Source: Bacillus sp. RO3 (GTDB lineage: Bacteria; Bacillota; Bacilli; Bacillales; Bacillaceae_B). From it: a DNA stretch of 64,000 nucleotides. How positions within the stretch are numbered: the stretch's first letter is position 1; every line of letters begins with the position of its first letter. A program made the position numbers and the translations under genes. A model generated the notes under the pieces. It had not been told where the DNA came from. It made no database searches and worked only from the letters and a program-made list of their open reading frames with translations. Below are positions 35,711 to 45,095 of the stretch, piece after piece. The DNA is taken from contig NZ_JAAXCV010000028.1 of NCBI RefSeq assembly GCF_012911895.1, positions 241,734-305,733 of the forward strand. The letters are read 5' to 3'.

Positions 35711-35769
35711 AAATGATAATGATTTTCATTTCCGAATCAAATTATATCGAGAATGATTCTCATAGTCAA
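35711..35769 (-). promoter_or_regulatory. promoter with two Fur boxes
   Basis: Minus strand -35 TTGACT (35764-35769), 17-bp spacer, perfect -10 TATAAT (35741-35746). The spacer is the palindrome ATGAGAATCATTCTCGA. A second box, AATGAAAATCATTATCATT, lies just downstream (35711-35729). Both match the Fur consensus. Confidence 0.92.
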
Positions 35770-36035
35770 CGTTTTTTAAACATTTTGTTGAAAGAAGTAT
35801 TGGAGGACGTCCATCATTGGCAGTAAAGGAGTGTTTCATCATTGGTTTTTATCAATTAAATGATGAATGATTGGCTAACGTGAGCCTGGAGGGGGTGGTG
35901 TTGGTCGATTAAGGGAAAGAATTTTGTGTTGGTGGGCGGGGATGATGGCGGAATGGACATTTAGTGGGCCACGAGCCAAATGGTGAGCAAAGACGACGGG
36001 AGTGATCATCCCCTTCTCTAAAAGGACACCGACAA

Positions 36036-36070
36036 ATAAAAAACCCTGGACTGTAAAGAGTCCAGGGTTT
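36036..36070 (-). terminator. terminator of trxA
   Basis: AAACCCTGGACT pairs perfectly with AGTCCAGGGTTT around a 6-nt loop, followed by TTTATTTG on the minus strand. Confidence 0.95.
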
Positions 36071-36082
36071 AAAAAGAACCTA

Positions 36083-36397
36083 TTATGCATGTTTGTTTAA
36101 TAGTTCAGCAAGAGCTTCCTTAGGTTGGAAACCGATTACTTTATCAACTACTTCGCCATCTTTAAGGACAACAAGTGTAGGGATACTCATAACCCCGTAT
36201 TTACCTGCTGTTTCTTGGTTCTCATCAACGTCCACTTTGACGATTTTTACTTTGTCGCCCATTTCGCCGTCTAACTCTTCCAGTACAGGAGCGATCATTT
36301 TACAAGGTCCACACCAAGGTGCCCAAAAGTCCGCCAGTACCAGTCCAGAATTTGTTTCAGATGTAAATGATTGATCAGTTGCATGTGTAATTGCCAT
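36083..36397 (-). CDS. trxA: thioredoxin
   Basis: A 104-residue thioredoxin with the active site WCGPC (Cys29 and Cys32) and the cis-Pro loop SIPTL. It keeps cytoplasmic proteins reduced and serves ribonucleotide reductase. The start ATG follows AGGAGGCG. It stands alone with its own terminator. In B. subtilis it lies between etfA and uvrC; here an island separates it from uvrC. Confidence 0.97.
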   Translation of the reverse strand: MAITHATDQSFTSETNSGLVLADFWAPWCGPCKMIAPVLEELDGEMGDKVKIVKVDVDENQETAGKYGVMSIPTLVVLKDGEVVDKVIGFQPKEALAELLNKHA

Positions 36398-36510
36398 ATA
36401 TATGCGCCTCCTAAATCTTTGAATGACATCAGTATATCACCGTTTTTTTCGTGATGCTATTAATCTGCTCGTAGGTAATATTCCCTTGAGAAAACGGAAT
36501 ATACAAAGGA

Positions 36511-36540
36511 AGAAAAATAAGGAGCAGCCACGGCTGCATC
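36511..36540 (-). terminator. probable terminator of etfA
   Basis: GCAGCC and GGCTGC form a short perfect stem. On the minus strand it is followed by TCCTTATTTTTCTTCC. Position, 67 bp past the etfA stop, supports the call; the stem is short. Confidence 0.5.
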
Positions 36541-36606
36541 CCTATCTTTTCTTACTACTATTATGTTCAATACCCGTTCGTTGCTACAATAAAACGTCAG
36601 GAGGTA

Positions 36607-37584
36607 TTAAGAAGATACTTTAAGCTTTTTAAACTCTTCAGTCAAGAGTGGTACCACTTCGAATAAATCACCGACAATGCCGTAATCCGCTACGTTAAAG
36701 ATGTTTGCTTCCGGATCTTTATTGATGGCAACGATGACTTTGGAGTTCGACATACCGGCTAAATGCTGGATGGCTCCTGAAATACCGCAGGCGATATACA
36801 GGTCCGGCGTTACGACTTTACCTGTTTGACCGATTTGCAGAGAATAATCACAGTAGTCTGCATCACATGCGCCACGGGATGCCCCTACTGCTCCGCCAAG
36901 TACATCTGCCAGTTCTTTGAGTGGGTTGAACCCATCTTCACTTTTCACACCGCGTCCACCGGCGATGATGACTTTCGCTTCAGAAAGGTCCACCCCTTCG
37001 CTGGCTTTGCGAACAACTTCTTTGATGATCGTACGTAAATCCTTGATATCAACTGAAAGTGTCGATACGTCTCCTGTACGGGACTCATCTTTCCCTAAAG
37101 GTTCGATGTTATTTGGACGGATCGTTGCAAAAATCAATCCATCCGTCACGATTTTCTTTTCGAATGCTTTCCCTGAATAAATCGGTCTTGTGAAAACAAG
37201 GTTTCCACCAGCTTCCTCAAGGGCCGTCGCATCTGAAATCAATCCTGAACCTAATTTACCTGCTACTTTCGGAGACAAGTCTTTCCCCAGTGCTGTATGC
37301 CCAAAGATGATCCCTTCCGGCTTCTCTTCTTCGATCACAGAAAGGATCGCCTGTGAATAGCCATCTGAAGTATATTGATCCAGCTTGTCGTCTTCCACGA
37401 CCACCACTTTATCCGCACCATACTGAATCATCTCGTTTCCTAAAGCGCTTACACTCTTGCCAAGCAGAACCGCAACAACTTCTCCGCCTTCAGATACTGT
37501 TTTACCCGCCGCAATTGCTTCAAAGGAAACATTTCGTAATGATCCGTCTCGAACTTCTCCAAGTACTAATACTTTTCTCGCCAT
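36607..37584 (-). CDS. etfA: electron transfer flavoprotein alpha subunit
   Basis: EtfA binds FAD and, with EtfB, carries electrons from acyl-CoA dehydrogenases. The C-terminal FAD domain shows [52 protein letters not shown] and [12 protein letters not shown]. The 325-residue length is typical. Last gene of the lcfA-fadR-fadB-etfB-etfA operon. Confidence 0.97.
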   Translation of the reverse strand: MARKVLVLGEVRDGSLRNVSFEAIAAGKTVSEGGEVVAVLLGKSVSALGNEMIQYGADKVVVVEDDKLDQYTSDGYSQAILSVIEEEKPEGIIFGHTALGKDLSPKVAGKLGSGLISDATALEEAGGNLVFTRPIYSGKAFEKKIVTDGLIFATIRPNNIEPLGKDESRTGDVSTLSVDIKDLRTIIKEVVRKASEGVDLSEAKVIIAGGRGVKSEDGFNPLKELADVLGGAVGASRGACDADYCDYSLQIGQTGKVVTPDLYIACGISGAIQHLAGMSNSKVIVAINKDPEANIFNVADYGIVGDLFEVVPLLTEEFKKLKVSS

Positions 37585-37626
37585 GTTAAATACCCCCTGA
37601 ATGTTAGTTAATCGTATGCCTTAGCC

Positions 37627-38400
37627 TTATATAACTTTCGCTTCATTGCGAAGAAGTGAAACAAGCTCTGAAACCTGGGCATCCAATTCGCCCTCTAATA
37701 CTTTACCCGCTTCCTTCTTCGGTGGAAGGTAGATTTCAATTGTCTTGGTTTTCGCTTCTACGTCATCTTCATCTAAATCCATATCATCCAGTTCCAGTTC
37801 ATCTAAAGGCTTCTTCTTCGCTTTCATGATTCCCGGAAGTGAAGGATAGCGTGGTTCGTTCAATCCTTGCTGAGCCGTCACCAAAAGTGGAAGAGATGTT
37901 TCGATTACCTCTGAATCTCCTTCTACGTCACGAGTGACTGTCACGGTTTCACCATCGATTTCTAATTTCGTGATGGTTGTTACATAAGGGATGTCAAGTT
38001 GTTCCGCTACACGTGGACCAACTTGTCCCGATCCACCGTCGATGGCTACATTACCTGCAAGGATCAGGTCTACTTCCTGCTCTTTTAAATAATGAGCGAG
38101 GATTTTCGCTGTAGTGAATTGATCACCGTAATCAAGATCATCTTCTGTGTTGATCAGGACTGCTTTATCAGCACCCATGGCAAGCGCGGTTCTCAGCTGC
38201 TTTTCGCTTTCTTCCCCGCCAACCGTCACGACAGTCACTTCCCCACCGTGTGCGTCACGGACTTGAATCGCTTCTTCAACAGCATATTCATCGTAAGGAT
38301 TTATGATAAATTCAGCTCCATCTTCAGCAATTTGACCATTTTGGATCGAAATTTTCTCCTCAGTATCAAACGTTCTTTTCAAAAGTACATAGATGTTCAT
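37627..38400 (-). CDS. etfB: electron transfer flavoprotein beta subunit
   Basis: EtfB partners EtfA and binds AMP. The family signature is around VTRDVEGDSEVIETSLPLLVTAQQGLNEPRYPSLPGIMKAKKKPL. The ATG at 38398-38400 follows TAGGAGGGACTTACAC and gives 257 residues; an upstream in-frame ATG lacks a ribosome site. Followed by etfA after 42 bp. Confidence 0.97.
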   Translation of the reverse strand: MNIYVLLKRTFDTEEKISIQNGQIAEDGAEFIINPYDEYAVEEAIQVRDAHGGEVTVVTVGGEESEKQLRTALAMGADKAVLINTEDDLDYGDQFTTAKILAHYLKEQEVDLILAGNVAIDGGSGQVGPRVAEQLDIPYVTTITKLEIDGETVTVTRDVEGDSEVIETSLPLLVTAQQGLNEPRYPSLPGIMKAKKKPLDELELDDMDLDEDDVEAKTKTIEIYLPPKKEAGKVLEGELDAQVSELVSLLRNEAKVI

Positions 38401-38543
38401 GTGTAAGTCCCTCCTAATAATGTAAACATTCTTTCCCTTAAAAAGATTTTGACAATTCATCCCCTATGAATGGGCAGCTTGAAAAGAAACTTCCACCCAA
38501 TACTGCCCTTCAATATGAGTTTACTATATTAATAGAATGTATT

Positions 38544-39317
38544 CTAGCCTTTAAAGTGCGGTTCGCGCTTTTCCATAAAGGCCGATATTCCTTCTTTTGC
38601 ATCTGCTGACACAAAGACATCGCCGAAGATATCCGCTTCTCTCATGACACCTTCATAGAAACGGTCGTCTTTTGAATAGCTCAATAATTCTATGGCTGCC
38701 TTCATTGCCCCCGGGCTTTTCTTGGCAATCTTATCGGCCATTTCCTTTGCTTTATCAAAAAGCTGGTCTTCTGGGTAAGCCTTATTGGCAAGTCCCCACT
38801 CCACAGCTTCTGACCCACTGATCGGATCGCTTGTTAACAGCATTTCTGCCGCTTTTGCCCGTCCGACCAATTTCGGCAGGCGCTGTGAACCTGCAAACCC
38901 GGGCACAAGCCCTAATTGAAGCTCGGGAAGGCCAAGCTTTGCATTCTCACTGACCAATCGGATATGACAGCCCATTGCCAGCTCCAATCCTCCACCTAAA
39001 GCGGCACCATGGATGGCTGCTATGATCGGCTTTGAAAAGTTCTCCATCCGTTCAAAAACGTCCTGGCCCCTTCTCGCCAGTTTAGAGAATTCTTCACCAC
39101 TCTCAATCGTCGTGAATTCCTTGATGTCAGCCCCCGCCGAGAAGAAGCGTCCCTCACCTTTCAGCAAGATCACTCTGACATCTGCATTTTCTTCAAGCTC
39201 ATCAAGAAGTGAATCGATTTCATTGATGAGTCCGCTGGCTAGTGCATTAGCAGGAGGTCTTTGGATCAGGACCGTTGCAACCTTTCCTTCTAATGACCAT
39301 GATAAACTTTCCATCAT
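38544..39317 (-). CDS. fadB: enoyl-CoA hydratase
   Basis: A 257-residue crotonase-family enzyme that hydrates trans-2-enoyl-CoA in beta-oxidation. The oxyanion-hole and catalytic segments are FFSAGADIKEF and HGAALGGGLELAMGCHIRL, with the catalytic Glu in LPELQLGLVPGFAGSQRLP. It lies between fadR and etfB; B. subtilis FadB (YsiB) has the same position. Confidence 0.92.
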   Translation of the reverse strand: MMESLSWSLEGKVATVLIQRPPANALASGLINEIDSLLDELEENADVRVILLKGEGRFFSAGADIKEFTTIESGEEFSKLARRGQDVFERMENFSKPIIAAIHGAALGGGLELAMGCHIRLVSENAKLGLPELQLGLVPGFAGSQRLPKLVGRAKAAEMLLTSDPISGSEAVEWGLANKAYPEDQLFDKAKEMADKIAKKSPGAMKAAIELLSYSKDDRFYEGVMREADIFGDVFVSADAKEGISAFMEKREPHFKG

Positions 39318-39325
39318 TCATCCCC

Positions 39326-39922
39326 CTAAACTTGTTGAGTTCCTGCCCCACATCCATGAAGCAATAGTTTGTGGATGGCAGGGACTTGAGCGACTAAATC
39401 ATATTTCTGATCGTTCATCACCCACGTTGTGACCATTTCATCAAGGGTGCCAAAGATCATTTGGCGAGCCAGACGAACATCCAGGTCCTTCGCGAACTCC
39501 CCGCTTTCAATTCCGCTTATCAGGATTTTATCGACTAATCGAAGATAGCCCTTTAGCACATCATTGATCTTCAAGCGGATTTCCTTATTGGATTGTCGTA
39601 ACTCCAATTGGGTAACAATCGCGAGATGGTGATCATCCGACAGAATTTTACAATGATTTTCTATCATCACTAATAATTTCTCTGAAACTGTCTGTTTTCC
39701 TGCTATAACTTCTTCGATTTTTTCAACGAATAAGACCATCTTTTCTCTGAATAAAGAAATCAGGATATCTTCTTTATTTTTAAAATAAAGATAGATCGTT
39801 CCATCAGCGACCCCCGCCTGTTTGGCAATCTTGGACACCTGTGCCTGATGGTAACCATTTTCCGCTATAACAATGACAGCAGCATCAATAATCTGTTTGT
39901 ATTTTGGTTTATTCCGTTTCAT
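39326..39922 (-). CDS. fadR: TetR-family fatty-acid degradation repressor FadR
   Basis: A 198-residue TetR regulator (YsiA/FadR in B. subtilis) that represses fatty-acid degradation genes and is released by long-chain acyl-CoA. The HTH reads HQAQVSKIAKQAGVADGTIYLYFKNKEDIL. The ATG at 39920-39922 matches the conserved N-terminus; upstream in-frame starts run into the operator. A perfect-looking operator stands 28 bp upstream (39950-39967), implying autoregulation. Confidence 0.96.
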   Translation of the reverse strand: MKRNKPKYKQIIDAAVIVIAENGYHQAQVSKIAKQAGVADGTIYLYFKNKEDILISLFREKMVLFVEKIEEVIAGKQTVSEKLLVMIENHCKILSDDHHLAIVTQLELRQSNKEIRLKINDVLKGYLRLVDKILISGIESGEFAKDLDVRLARQMIFGTLDEMVTTWVMNDQKYDLVAQVPAIHKLLLHGCGAGTQQV

Positions 39923-39949
39923 ATGCTCTTGACCTGCCTTAAGAAAATA

Positions 39950-39967
39950 TGAATGACCATTCATTCA
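39950..39967. promoter_or_regulatory. FadR operator between lcfA and fadR
   Basis: TGAATGACCATTCATTCA matches 17 of 18 positions of the Bacillus FadR consensus TGAATGAMTANTCATTCA and lies within the larger palindrome at 39947-39970. Confidence 0.9.
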
Positions 39968-40057
39968 TATTTTTATAATAAAATTTTTCTCCTTCATTGT
40001 CAAGAAAAGATGCCTTGTCCAAGGATTCGGCAAAAAGAAAAAGCCCAATGGTGTTCA

Positions 40058-41752
40058 TTAACTTGTTTTTTGTTCTTCCTCTATCTTTTTACGCTCCTCA
40101 TCTACAAGTGCCCTGCGTAAGATTTTTCCTACAGCCGTTTTCGGCAGTTCTTTTCTGAATTCATATATACGCGGTACCTTGTACGCAGCCAGGAATTTAC
40201 GGGCAAATTCATTGAGTTCTTCTTCTGTGAGGGTTTCCCCTTCTTTCAGGACCACATATGCCTTCACCGTTTCCCCCCTGTACGCATCAGGCACACCCGC
40301 TGCTACAACCTCTTGGATCGCTGGATGTTCATAAAGGACTTCCTCGATTTCCCGTGGATAGATATTAAAGCCTCCGGCGATGATCATATCTTTCTTGCGG
40401 TCCACCACATAAAAGTATCCCTTCTCATCCATATAACCTAAATCACCTGTCAACAGCCAGCCATCCTTCAATGTCTGTTCTGTTTCCTCTGGTCTGTTCC
40501 AGTACCCTTTCATTACCTGAGGGCCTTTCACAACGATTTCACCGATCTCATTCGGAGGAAGCGGTTCCCCTGTTTCCAGTGAGTGGATAGCTGCATCTGT
40601 ACTCGGCCATGGCACACCGATGCTTCCCTTTATTCTTTCTTTATCCCATAGGAAATTGGAATGGGTAACAGGTGACGACTCAGTCAAACCATACCCCTCA
40701 ACCAGTTTACCTCCCGTCACGTCTTCAAATTGCTGCTGCACTTCAACAGGGAGCGGGGCACTTCCACTGAGGCAGGAATCGATGGAGGATAAATCGTATT
40801 TACTCAGCTCCGGATGATTCAACAAACCGATGTAGATGGTCGGTGCTCCAGGGAAAAGGGTCGGCTTCTGCTTTTGAATGGTATTGAGCGTTGTTTCAGG
40901 ATCGAATTTAGGCAGTAAGATCATTTTATATCCCTGCATGACGGATAAGATCATAACGGCCGTCATCCCGTATACATGAAAGAACGGGAGGATCCCCAGC
41001 ACGCGTTCCTCTCCTTTTTTACACTTATAGAGCCAGGCATCACACATGGAAGCATTGGCAACAAGGTTCCTGTGAGTGAGCATGACCCCTTTCGGGAAGC
41101 CAGTCGTTCCGCCTGTGTATTGCAGGAGGGCAATATCATTTTCAAAATCGAATGCATGCTCGGTGCTTTCTGCTTTGGATGTTTTCATGATCTCGGTAAA
41201 TAAATGATTCTGTCCGGCATGGTCCACTTTTACTACAATGCCGTATTGTTTCTTCTGAATGAATGGGTAGATGAGATTCTTTGGAAAAGGAAGGTAGTCT
41301 TTGATAGCGGTTACAATAATGTGTTCAAGATCGGTGTCCTTCATCACTTTCGATACTCTCGGGTATAAAATATCCAATGTCAGGATCACCTTGGCACCGG
41401 AGTCCTTCATTTGGTATTCGATTTCCCTCTCCATGTACAATGGATTGGTTTGTACGACGACTCCACCCGCGTAGAGAATGCCATAGTATGCGATCACTGA
41501 TTGAGGCGTATTCGGAAGCATGATCGCCACCCGGTCACCCTTCTCGATTCCTAACGTTTTTAGATAGTGGGCGAACTTGAGAGCAGATTCATGTAATTCT
41601 TTATAGGTCATTTCCTTACCCATAAATTCAATGGCCACTTTACTGTTATACAGACCAGCCGCCTCAGTTAAATAGGACTGGAGCGGTTTTTCAGTAAGAT
41701 TGAGCTCAGTGGGAACTTCAGCTGGATATTCTGCAAACCATGGTTTGTTCAT
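40058..41752 (-). CDS. lcfA: long-chain fatty acid-CoA ligase
   Basis: A 564-residue AMP-forming ligase that activates fatty acids before beta-oxidation. The P-loop LQYTGGTTGFPKGVMLTHRNL, the EGYGLTESSP motif, the hinge GDLGYMDEKGYFYVVDRKKDMI and the catalytic Lys in PKTAVGKILRR are present. The start follows AAGGAGGG. A TATAAT at about 41802-41807 is a likely -10. First gene of the lcfA-fadR-fadB-etfBA operon. Confidence 0.96.
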   Translation of the reverse strand: MNKPWFAEYPAEVPTELNLTEKPLQSYLTEAAGLYNSKVAIEFMGKEMTYKELHESALKFAHYLKTLGIEKGDRVAIMLPNTPQSVIAYYGILYAGGVVVQTNPLYMEREIEYQMKDSGAKVILTLDILYPRVSKVMKDTDLEHIIVTAIKDYLPFPKNLIYPFIQKKQYGIVVKVDHAGQNHLFTEIMKTSKAESTEHAFDFENDIALLQYTGGTTGFPKGVMLTHRNLVANASMCDAWLYKCKKGEERVLGILPFFHVYGMTAVMILSVMQGYKMILLPKFDPETTLNTIQKQKPTLFPGAPTIYIGLLNHPELSKYDLSSIDSCLSGSAPLPVEVQQQFEDVTGGKLVEGYGLTESSPVTHSNFLWDKERIKGSIGVPWPSTDAAIHSLETGEPLPPNEIGEIVVKGPQVMKGYWNRPEETEQTLKDGWLLTGDLGYMDEKGYFYVVDRKKDMIIAGGFNIYPREIEEVLYEHPAIQEVVAAGVPDAYRGETVKAYVVLKEGETLTEEELNEFARKFLAAYKVPRIYEFRKELPKTAVGKILRRALVDEERKKIEEEQKTS

Positions 41753-42141
41753 TGTAATCCCTCCTTGTGAATATTTAGAAAATTTATTCTATTCACTATT
41801 ATAATATAAGGGGACTCCAGTTACAATTTGAAATCCGTCTGCACCATACTTTTCTCCTATCCTTCAGGCTTGACCTTCCCTCCAGGTGAATTCCCCAAAG
41901 AAAAAAGACTGCCCAATTAACCATATGACAGCCTGATTGTCCATTATTATTATTTTAGAATACATCTATATTCTTATCTTTTATTATTGGTTCTCAACAT
42001 GTCTGAACTGAGAACCAATGATGGATATTTAGCTTCCTAAGAAGTTTCCTTTCTTGATGCGTTCCGGTTTTGTTCCATTCCCTTTTCACACATTCCACTA
42101 TCCATCACCTGTCCGCTTTTATAGAGAAGCCCCTCCATGTT
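41753..42141. other. intergenic region with perfect inverted repeat
   Basis: The 389-bp gap contains the lcfA promoter region and a perfect 11-bp inverted repeat, ATTGGTTCTCA (41986-41996) and TGAGAACCAAT (42009-42019), with a 12-nt loop and no T-run on either side. No gene is supported. Confidence 0.55.
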
Positions 42142-42225
42142 TTACGTAAAGAACACCATATAAATGATGCCTACGACGAGGAATGCGCCGCATAATGTGA
42201 GTAGTACCTTAGCCAATGTTTCCAT
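42142..42225 (-). CDS. 27-residue single-pass membrane peptide
   Basis: ATG at 42223-42225 follows GGAGAGGGAAAT and opens a 27-codon frame ending in TAA. The peptide is METLAKVLLTLCGAFLVVGI then IYMVFFT, almost entirely one hydrophobic helix. It begins 12 bp after the yshE stop, so it is probably cotranscribed with it. It could be a small regulator or partner of YshE. No family known to me; the call rests on the ribosome site, spacing and hydrophobicity. Confidence 0.6.
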   Translation of the reverse strand: METLAKVLLTLCGAFLVVGIIYMVFFT

Positions 42226-42237
42226 ATTTCCCTCTCC

Positions 42238-42645
42238 TTACGATATACCGGCCCCTATAACATAGGATAAACCAACTGATATGACCAATGAAATGAATCC
42301 GACCGCACGGTTATCATTTGCAATTTCTTCATCGATCTTAAACTTGGGTGTGAGAAATTCATAAATGAAATAGCCGATGAGCAGTAGGAAGAAGCCGAAT
42401 ACACCCCATCCGATTGTGGTCAGGATCGTATCATTATGGCTGATGGAATGACGGAAAATATTGGCGATCCCAAATATTTTCCCTCCCGTTGCCATGGCCA
42501 CAGCCACATTTCCTTTTTTAATTTCTTCCCAATTCCGATACTTTGTGACCAGTTCAAATATAGCCAAAAAAAGAATCAAACATAAAATGACCACACTGTA
42601 ATTGCCAGTCGTCTGGACAAATTCATTTTCCCAAAAGTTCTCCAT
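42238..42645 (-). CDS. yshE: DUF350 membrane protein YshE
   Basis: A 135-residue protein with four hydrophobic helices (SVVILCLILFLAIFELV, VAMATGGKIFGIANIF, TIGWGVFGFFLLLIGYFI, AVGFISLVISVGLSYVIGAG), the DUF350 family pattern. Function unknown. It lies between mutS2 and lcfA as in B. subtilis. The start ATG follows AAGGGAGCTTGCG. Confidence 0.85.
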   Translation of the reverse strand: MENFWENEFVQTTGNYSVVILCLILFLAIFELVTKYRNWEEIKKGNVAVAMATGGKIFGIANIFRHSISHNDTILTTIGWGVFGFFLLLIGYFIYEFLTPKFKIDEEIANDNRAVGFISLVISVGLSYVIGAGIS

Positions 42646-42717
42646 CGCAAGCTCCCTTTACTGCAATATTTAACCTGTTTTCACATTTGAGCACTCCGCC
42701 TGCTGCCTCAAGAAGTC

Positions 42718-45075
42718 TTATTTGAATTGTACGACTGTGACTCCCGTTCCACCTTCGCCTGCATCTCCGAATCGGATGTTTTTAACGGACCGGTGATTTT
42801 TCAAGTATTCCTGTACACCCTGCCTTAGAGCTCCAGTCCCTTTCCCATGAATGATGGAAACGCGGGGGTATCCGGCAAGAAGTGCGTCATCGATGTATTT
42901 CTCGACTCTGGAAAGGGCATTTTCAAACCTCTCCCCGCGCAGATCAAGTTCAAGGCTGACATGAAAATCTTTTCCTTTCACCGTTGCCAGCGGCTTGGTT
43001 TCCACCTTTTGTTGAGACTGGATAAATTCAAGGTCTGATTCTTTCACTTTCATTTTCATGATGCCCATCTGTACCTGCCATTCTTTCGCAGACACCCGCT
43101 CTACCAGGTGGCCTTTCTGGTCAAAGCTTAATACTTTGACTTCGTCCCCCGGCTTTAACTCATGCTGGGTTTGATTGGCTTTTTTCTTTTTGCCCGACAC
43201 TTTTAAATCCGGTGCAGCTTCCTCCAGCTGTTTTCTAGCCTGAATGAGTTCATGCTCTTTGATCTGTGCTGATTTTTCATGCTGCATTTTCCGTAAGTCT
43301 TTGATCACTTGTTCAGCTTCGGCTTTCGCTTTTTCAACGACTTCACTTGCTTTTTGCTGGGCCTTTTCGTAAAGAGTATCCTTCTTCTCATAATACTCCA
43401 TCATTTGTTTCTGCATATCCTTATGCATCTTTTCCGCCTGCTTTAACAGCTCATGGGCTTCCTCCAGCTCACGTTCACCTTGACGCCTGCTGTCTTCCAG
43501 GGAAGCAATCATATTTTCCACTTCTTTGCTGTCGGTCCCGATATGGGATTTCGCCCTTTGGATGACTGAATCGGAAAGCCCGAGGCGCTTTGAAATCTCA
43601 AAGGCATTACTTCTTCCCGGAACACCGAGCAATAGCTTATAGGTAGGGCTTAATGTTTCGACATTAAATTCCACGCTTGCATTCACGACGCCGTCCCGGT
43701 TATACCCGTACGCTTTCAACTCAGGGTAATGGGTCGTGGCTACCACTCTTGCCCCTGTGCCATGGACTTCATCCAGGATGGAAATGGCCAGGGCTGCCCC
43801 TTCCTGCGGATCCGTTCCCGCACCCAGCTCATCGAACAGCACCAAGCTGTCATGATCGACTTTTTGGAGGATGTCTACAATATTGACCATATGAGAAGAG
43901 AAGGTACTCAAGCTTTGTTCAATGGACTGCTCATCTCCTATATCAGCGTAAATGGTCTTGAAGATCCCCACCTCAGATCCGTCCATGGCAGGGATCGGAA
44001 GACCGGACTGGGCCATCAAACTCGTCAATCCCAGTGTTTTCAGAGTAACGGTTTTCCCCCCGGTATTTGGTCCCGTAATGACGATGGAGGAGAACTGGTC
44101 CCCAAGCTCTATGTCATTGGCCACCGCCTCATCCATAGGCAGGAGAGGATGGCGTGCTTTATTCAGCTTTATTCGTCTTTCATTGTTGATGGTCGGCTTT
44201 GATCCTTTTATGGAGCGTCCGAATTTCGCTTTGGTAAACATGAAATCAATGTCTGATAAGACACTGACGATCAGAAGCAGCTCTTCACCTGCTTGCTGGA
44301 CGCTTTCGGAAAGTTCCTGCAGGATCTTTTCAATTTCTGTCTGTTCTTTTAATCGAAGCTCGCGAAGCTGATTATTCAGCTGTACGATTGCTTCCGGTTC
44401 AATGAATAAGGTCTGACCTGACGATGATTGATCATGAATGATCCCGCCGTATTGACCTCTGTATTCCTGTTTGACAGGAATCACGTAACGGTCATTCCGG
44501 ATCGTGATGATGGCATCGGATAACATTTTTTGAGCGTTGGATGAACGGATCATCCGTTCAAGCTTCTCCCTGATCCGCCCTTCGTTCGCCCGGAGCTGGG
44601 TCCGGATCGTTCGGAGTGCTTCGCTGGCTGTGTCCAGGATTTCCCCGTTGTCGTCAACGACTTTCCTGATATCCTGCTCTAAGTAGGGAAGAGGGATGAC
44701 GCTGCCGATTTTCTCTTGCAGGAGGGGGATGTCCACCTCTTCTTCCATGAGCTCTTCAACAAAAAGAGTCAGCTTCCTGCTTGCCCGGATGGTGCTGGCC
44801 ACTTGAACAAATTCTGAAGGAGACAGCATCCCGCCAATTTGGGCACGCTTGACATGGGGACGGATATCGAAGATCCCTCCTAATGGGGCATGCCCCTTCA
44901 GCCTAAGGATGGTCATGGCTTCATCTGTCTCTTCATGCAGTGCTGTAATCTCCTCATACGCAACGGACGGCATAAGGGCTGAGACCCGTGCATGGCCGAG
45001 GGCAGATGCAGCATATTGCTTTAACAATTCTTTGATCTTATCAAACTCTAGCGTCTTTAATACTTTAGAATTCAC
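42718..45075 (-). CDS. mutS2: MutS2 ATPase/endonuclease
   Basis: A 785-residue MutS2 protein linked to ribosome rescue and to suppression of recombination. The ATPase core has [17 protein letters not shown] and the Walker B/ABC region [15 protein letters not shown] ... [17 protein letters not shown] long coiled coil (about residues 510-640), a KOW-like segment ([12 protein letters not shown]) and the C-terminal Smr nuclease domain ([12 protein letters not shown] ... [14 protein letters not shown]) follow. It is downstream of polX by 20 bp. Confidence 0.96.
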   Translation of the reverse strand: MNSKVLKTLEFDKIKELLKQYAASALGHARVSALMPSVAYEEITALHEETDEAMTILRLKGHAPLGGIFDIRPHVKRAQIGGMLSPSEFVQVASTIRASRKLTLFVEELMEEEVDIPLLQEKIGSVIPLPYLEQDIRKVVDDNGEILDTASEALRTIRTQLRANEGRIREKLERMIRSSNAQKMLSDAIITIRNDRYVIPVKQEYRGQYGGIIHDQSSSGQTLFIEPEAIVQLNNQLRELRLKEQTEIEKILQELSESVQQAGEELLLIVSVLSDIDFMFTKAKFGRSIKGSKPTINNERRIKLNKARHPLLPMDEAVANDIELGDQFSSIVITGPNTGGKTVTLKTLGLTSLMAQSGLPIPAMDGSEVGIFKTIYADIGDEQSIEQSLSTFSSHMVNIVDILQKVDHDSLVLFDELGAGTDPQEGAALAISILDEVHGTGARVVATTHYPELKAYGYNRDGVVNASVEFNVETLSPTYKLLLGVPGRSNAFEISKRLGLSDSVIQRAKSHIGTDSKEVENMIASLEDSRRQGERELEEAHELLKQAEKMHKDMQKQMMEYYEKKDTLYEKAQQKASEVVEKAKAEAEQVIKDLRKMQHEKSAQIKEHELIQARKQLEEAAPDLKVSGKKKKANQTQHELKPGDEVKVLSFDQKGHLVERVSAKEWQVQMGIMKMKVKESDLEFIQSQQKVETKPLATVKGKDFHVSLELDLRGERFENALSRVEKYIDDALLAGYPRVSIIHGKGTGALRQGVQEYLKNHRSVKNIRFGDAGEGGTGVTVVQFK

Positions 45076-45095
45076 GGAATGTATTCCACCTTTTA

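Larger units (their letters stand above)
35680..36082. other. intergenic region trxA-lipoprotein gene
   Basis: This 403-bp gap contains the double Fur-box promoter (35711-35769) and the trxA terminator (36036-36070). The stretch 35780-36030 is unusually G-rich on the plus strand and shows nothing I can name; a 71-codon minus-strand frame there lacks a ribosome site and overlaps the terminator. Confidence 0.5.

Noticed and set aside
35875..36090. 71-codon minus-strand frame downstream of trxA
   Set aside because: Overlaps the trxA end and terminator and lacks a ribosome site; proline-rich tail looks like translated non-coding DNA.
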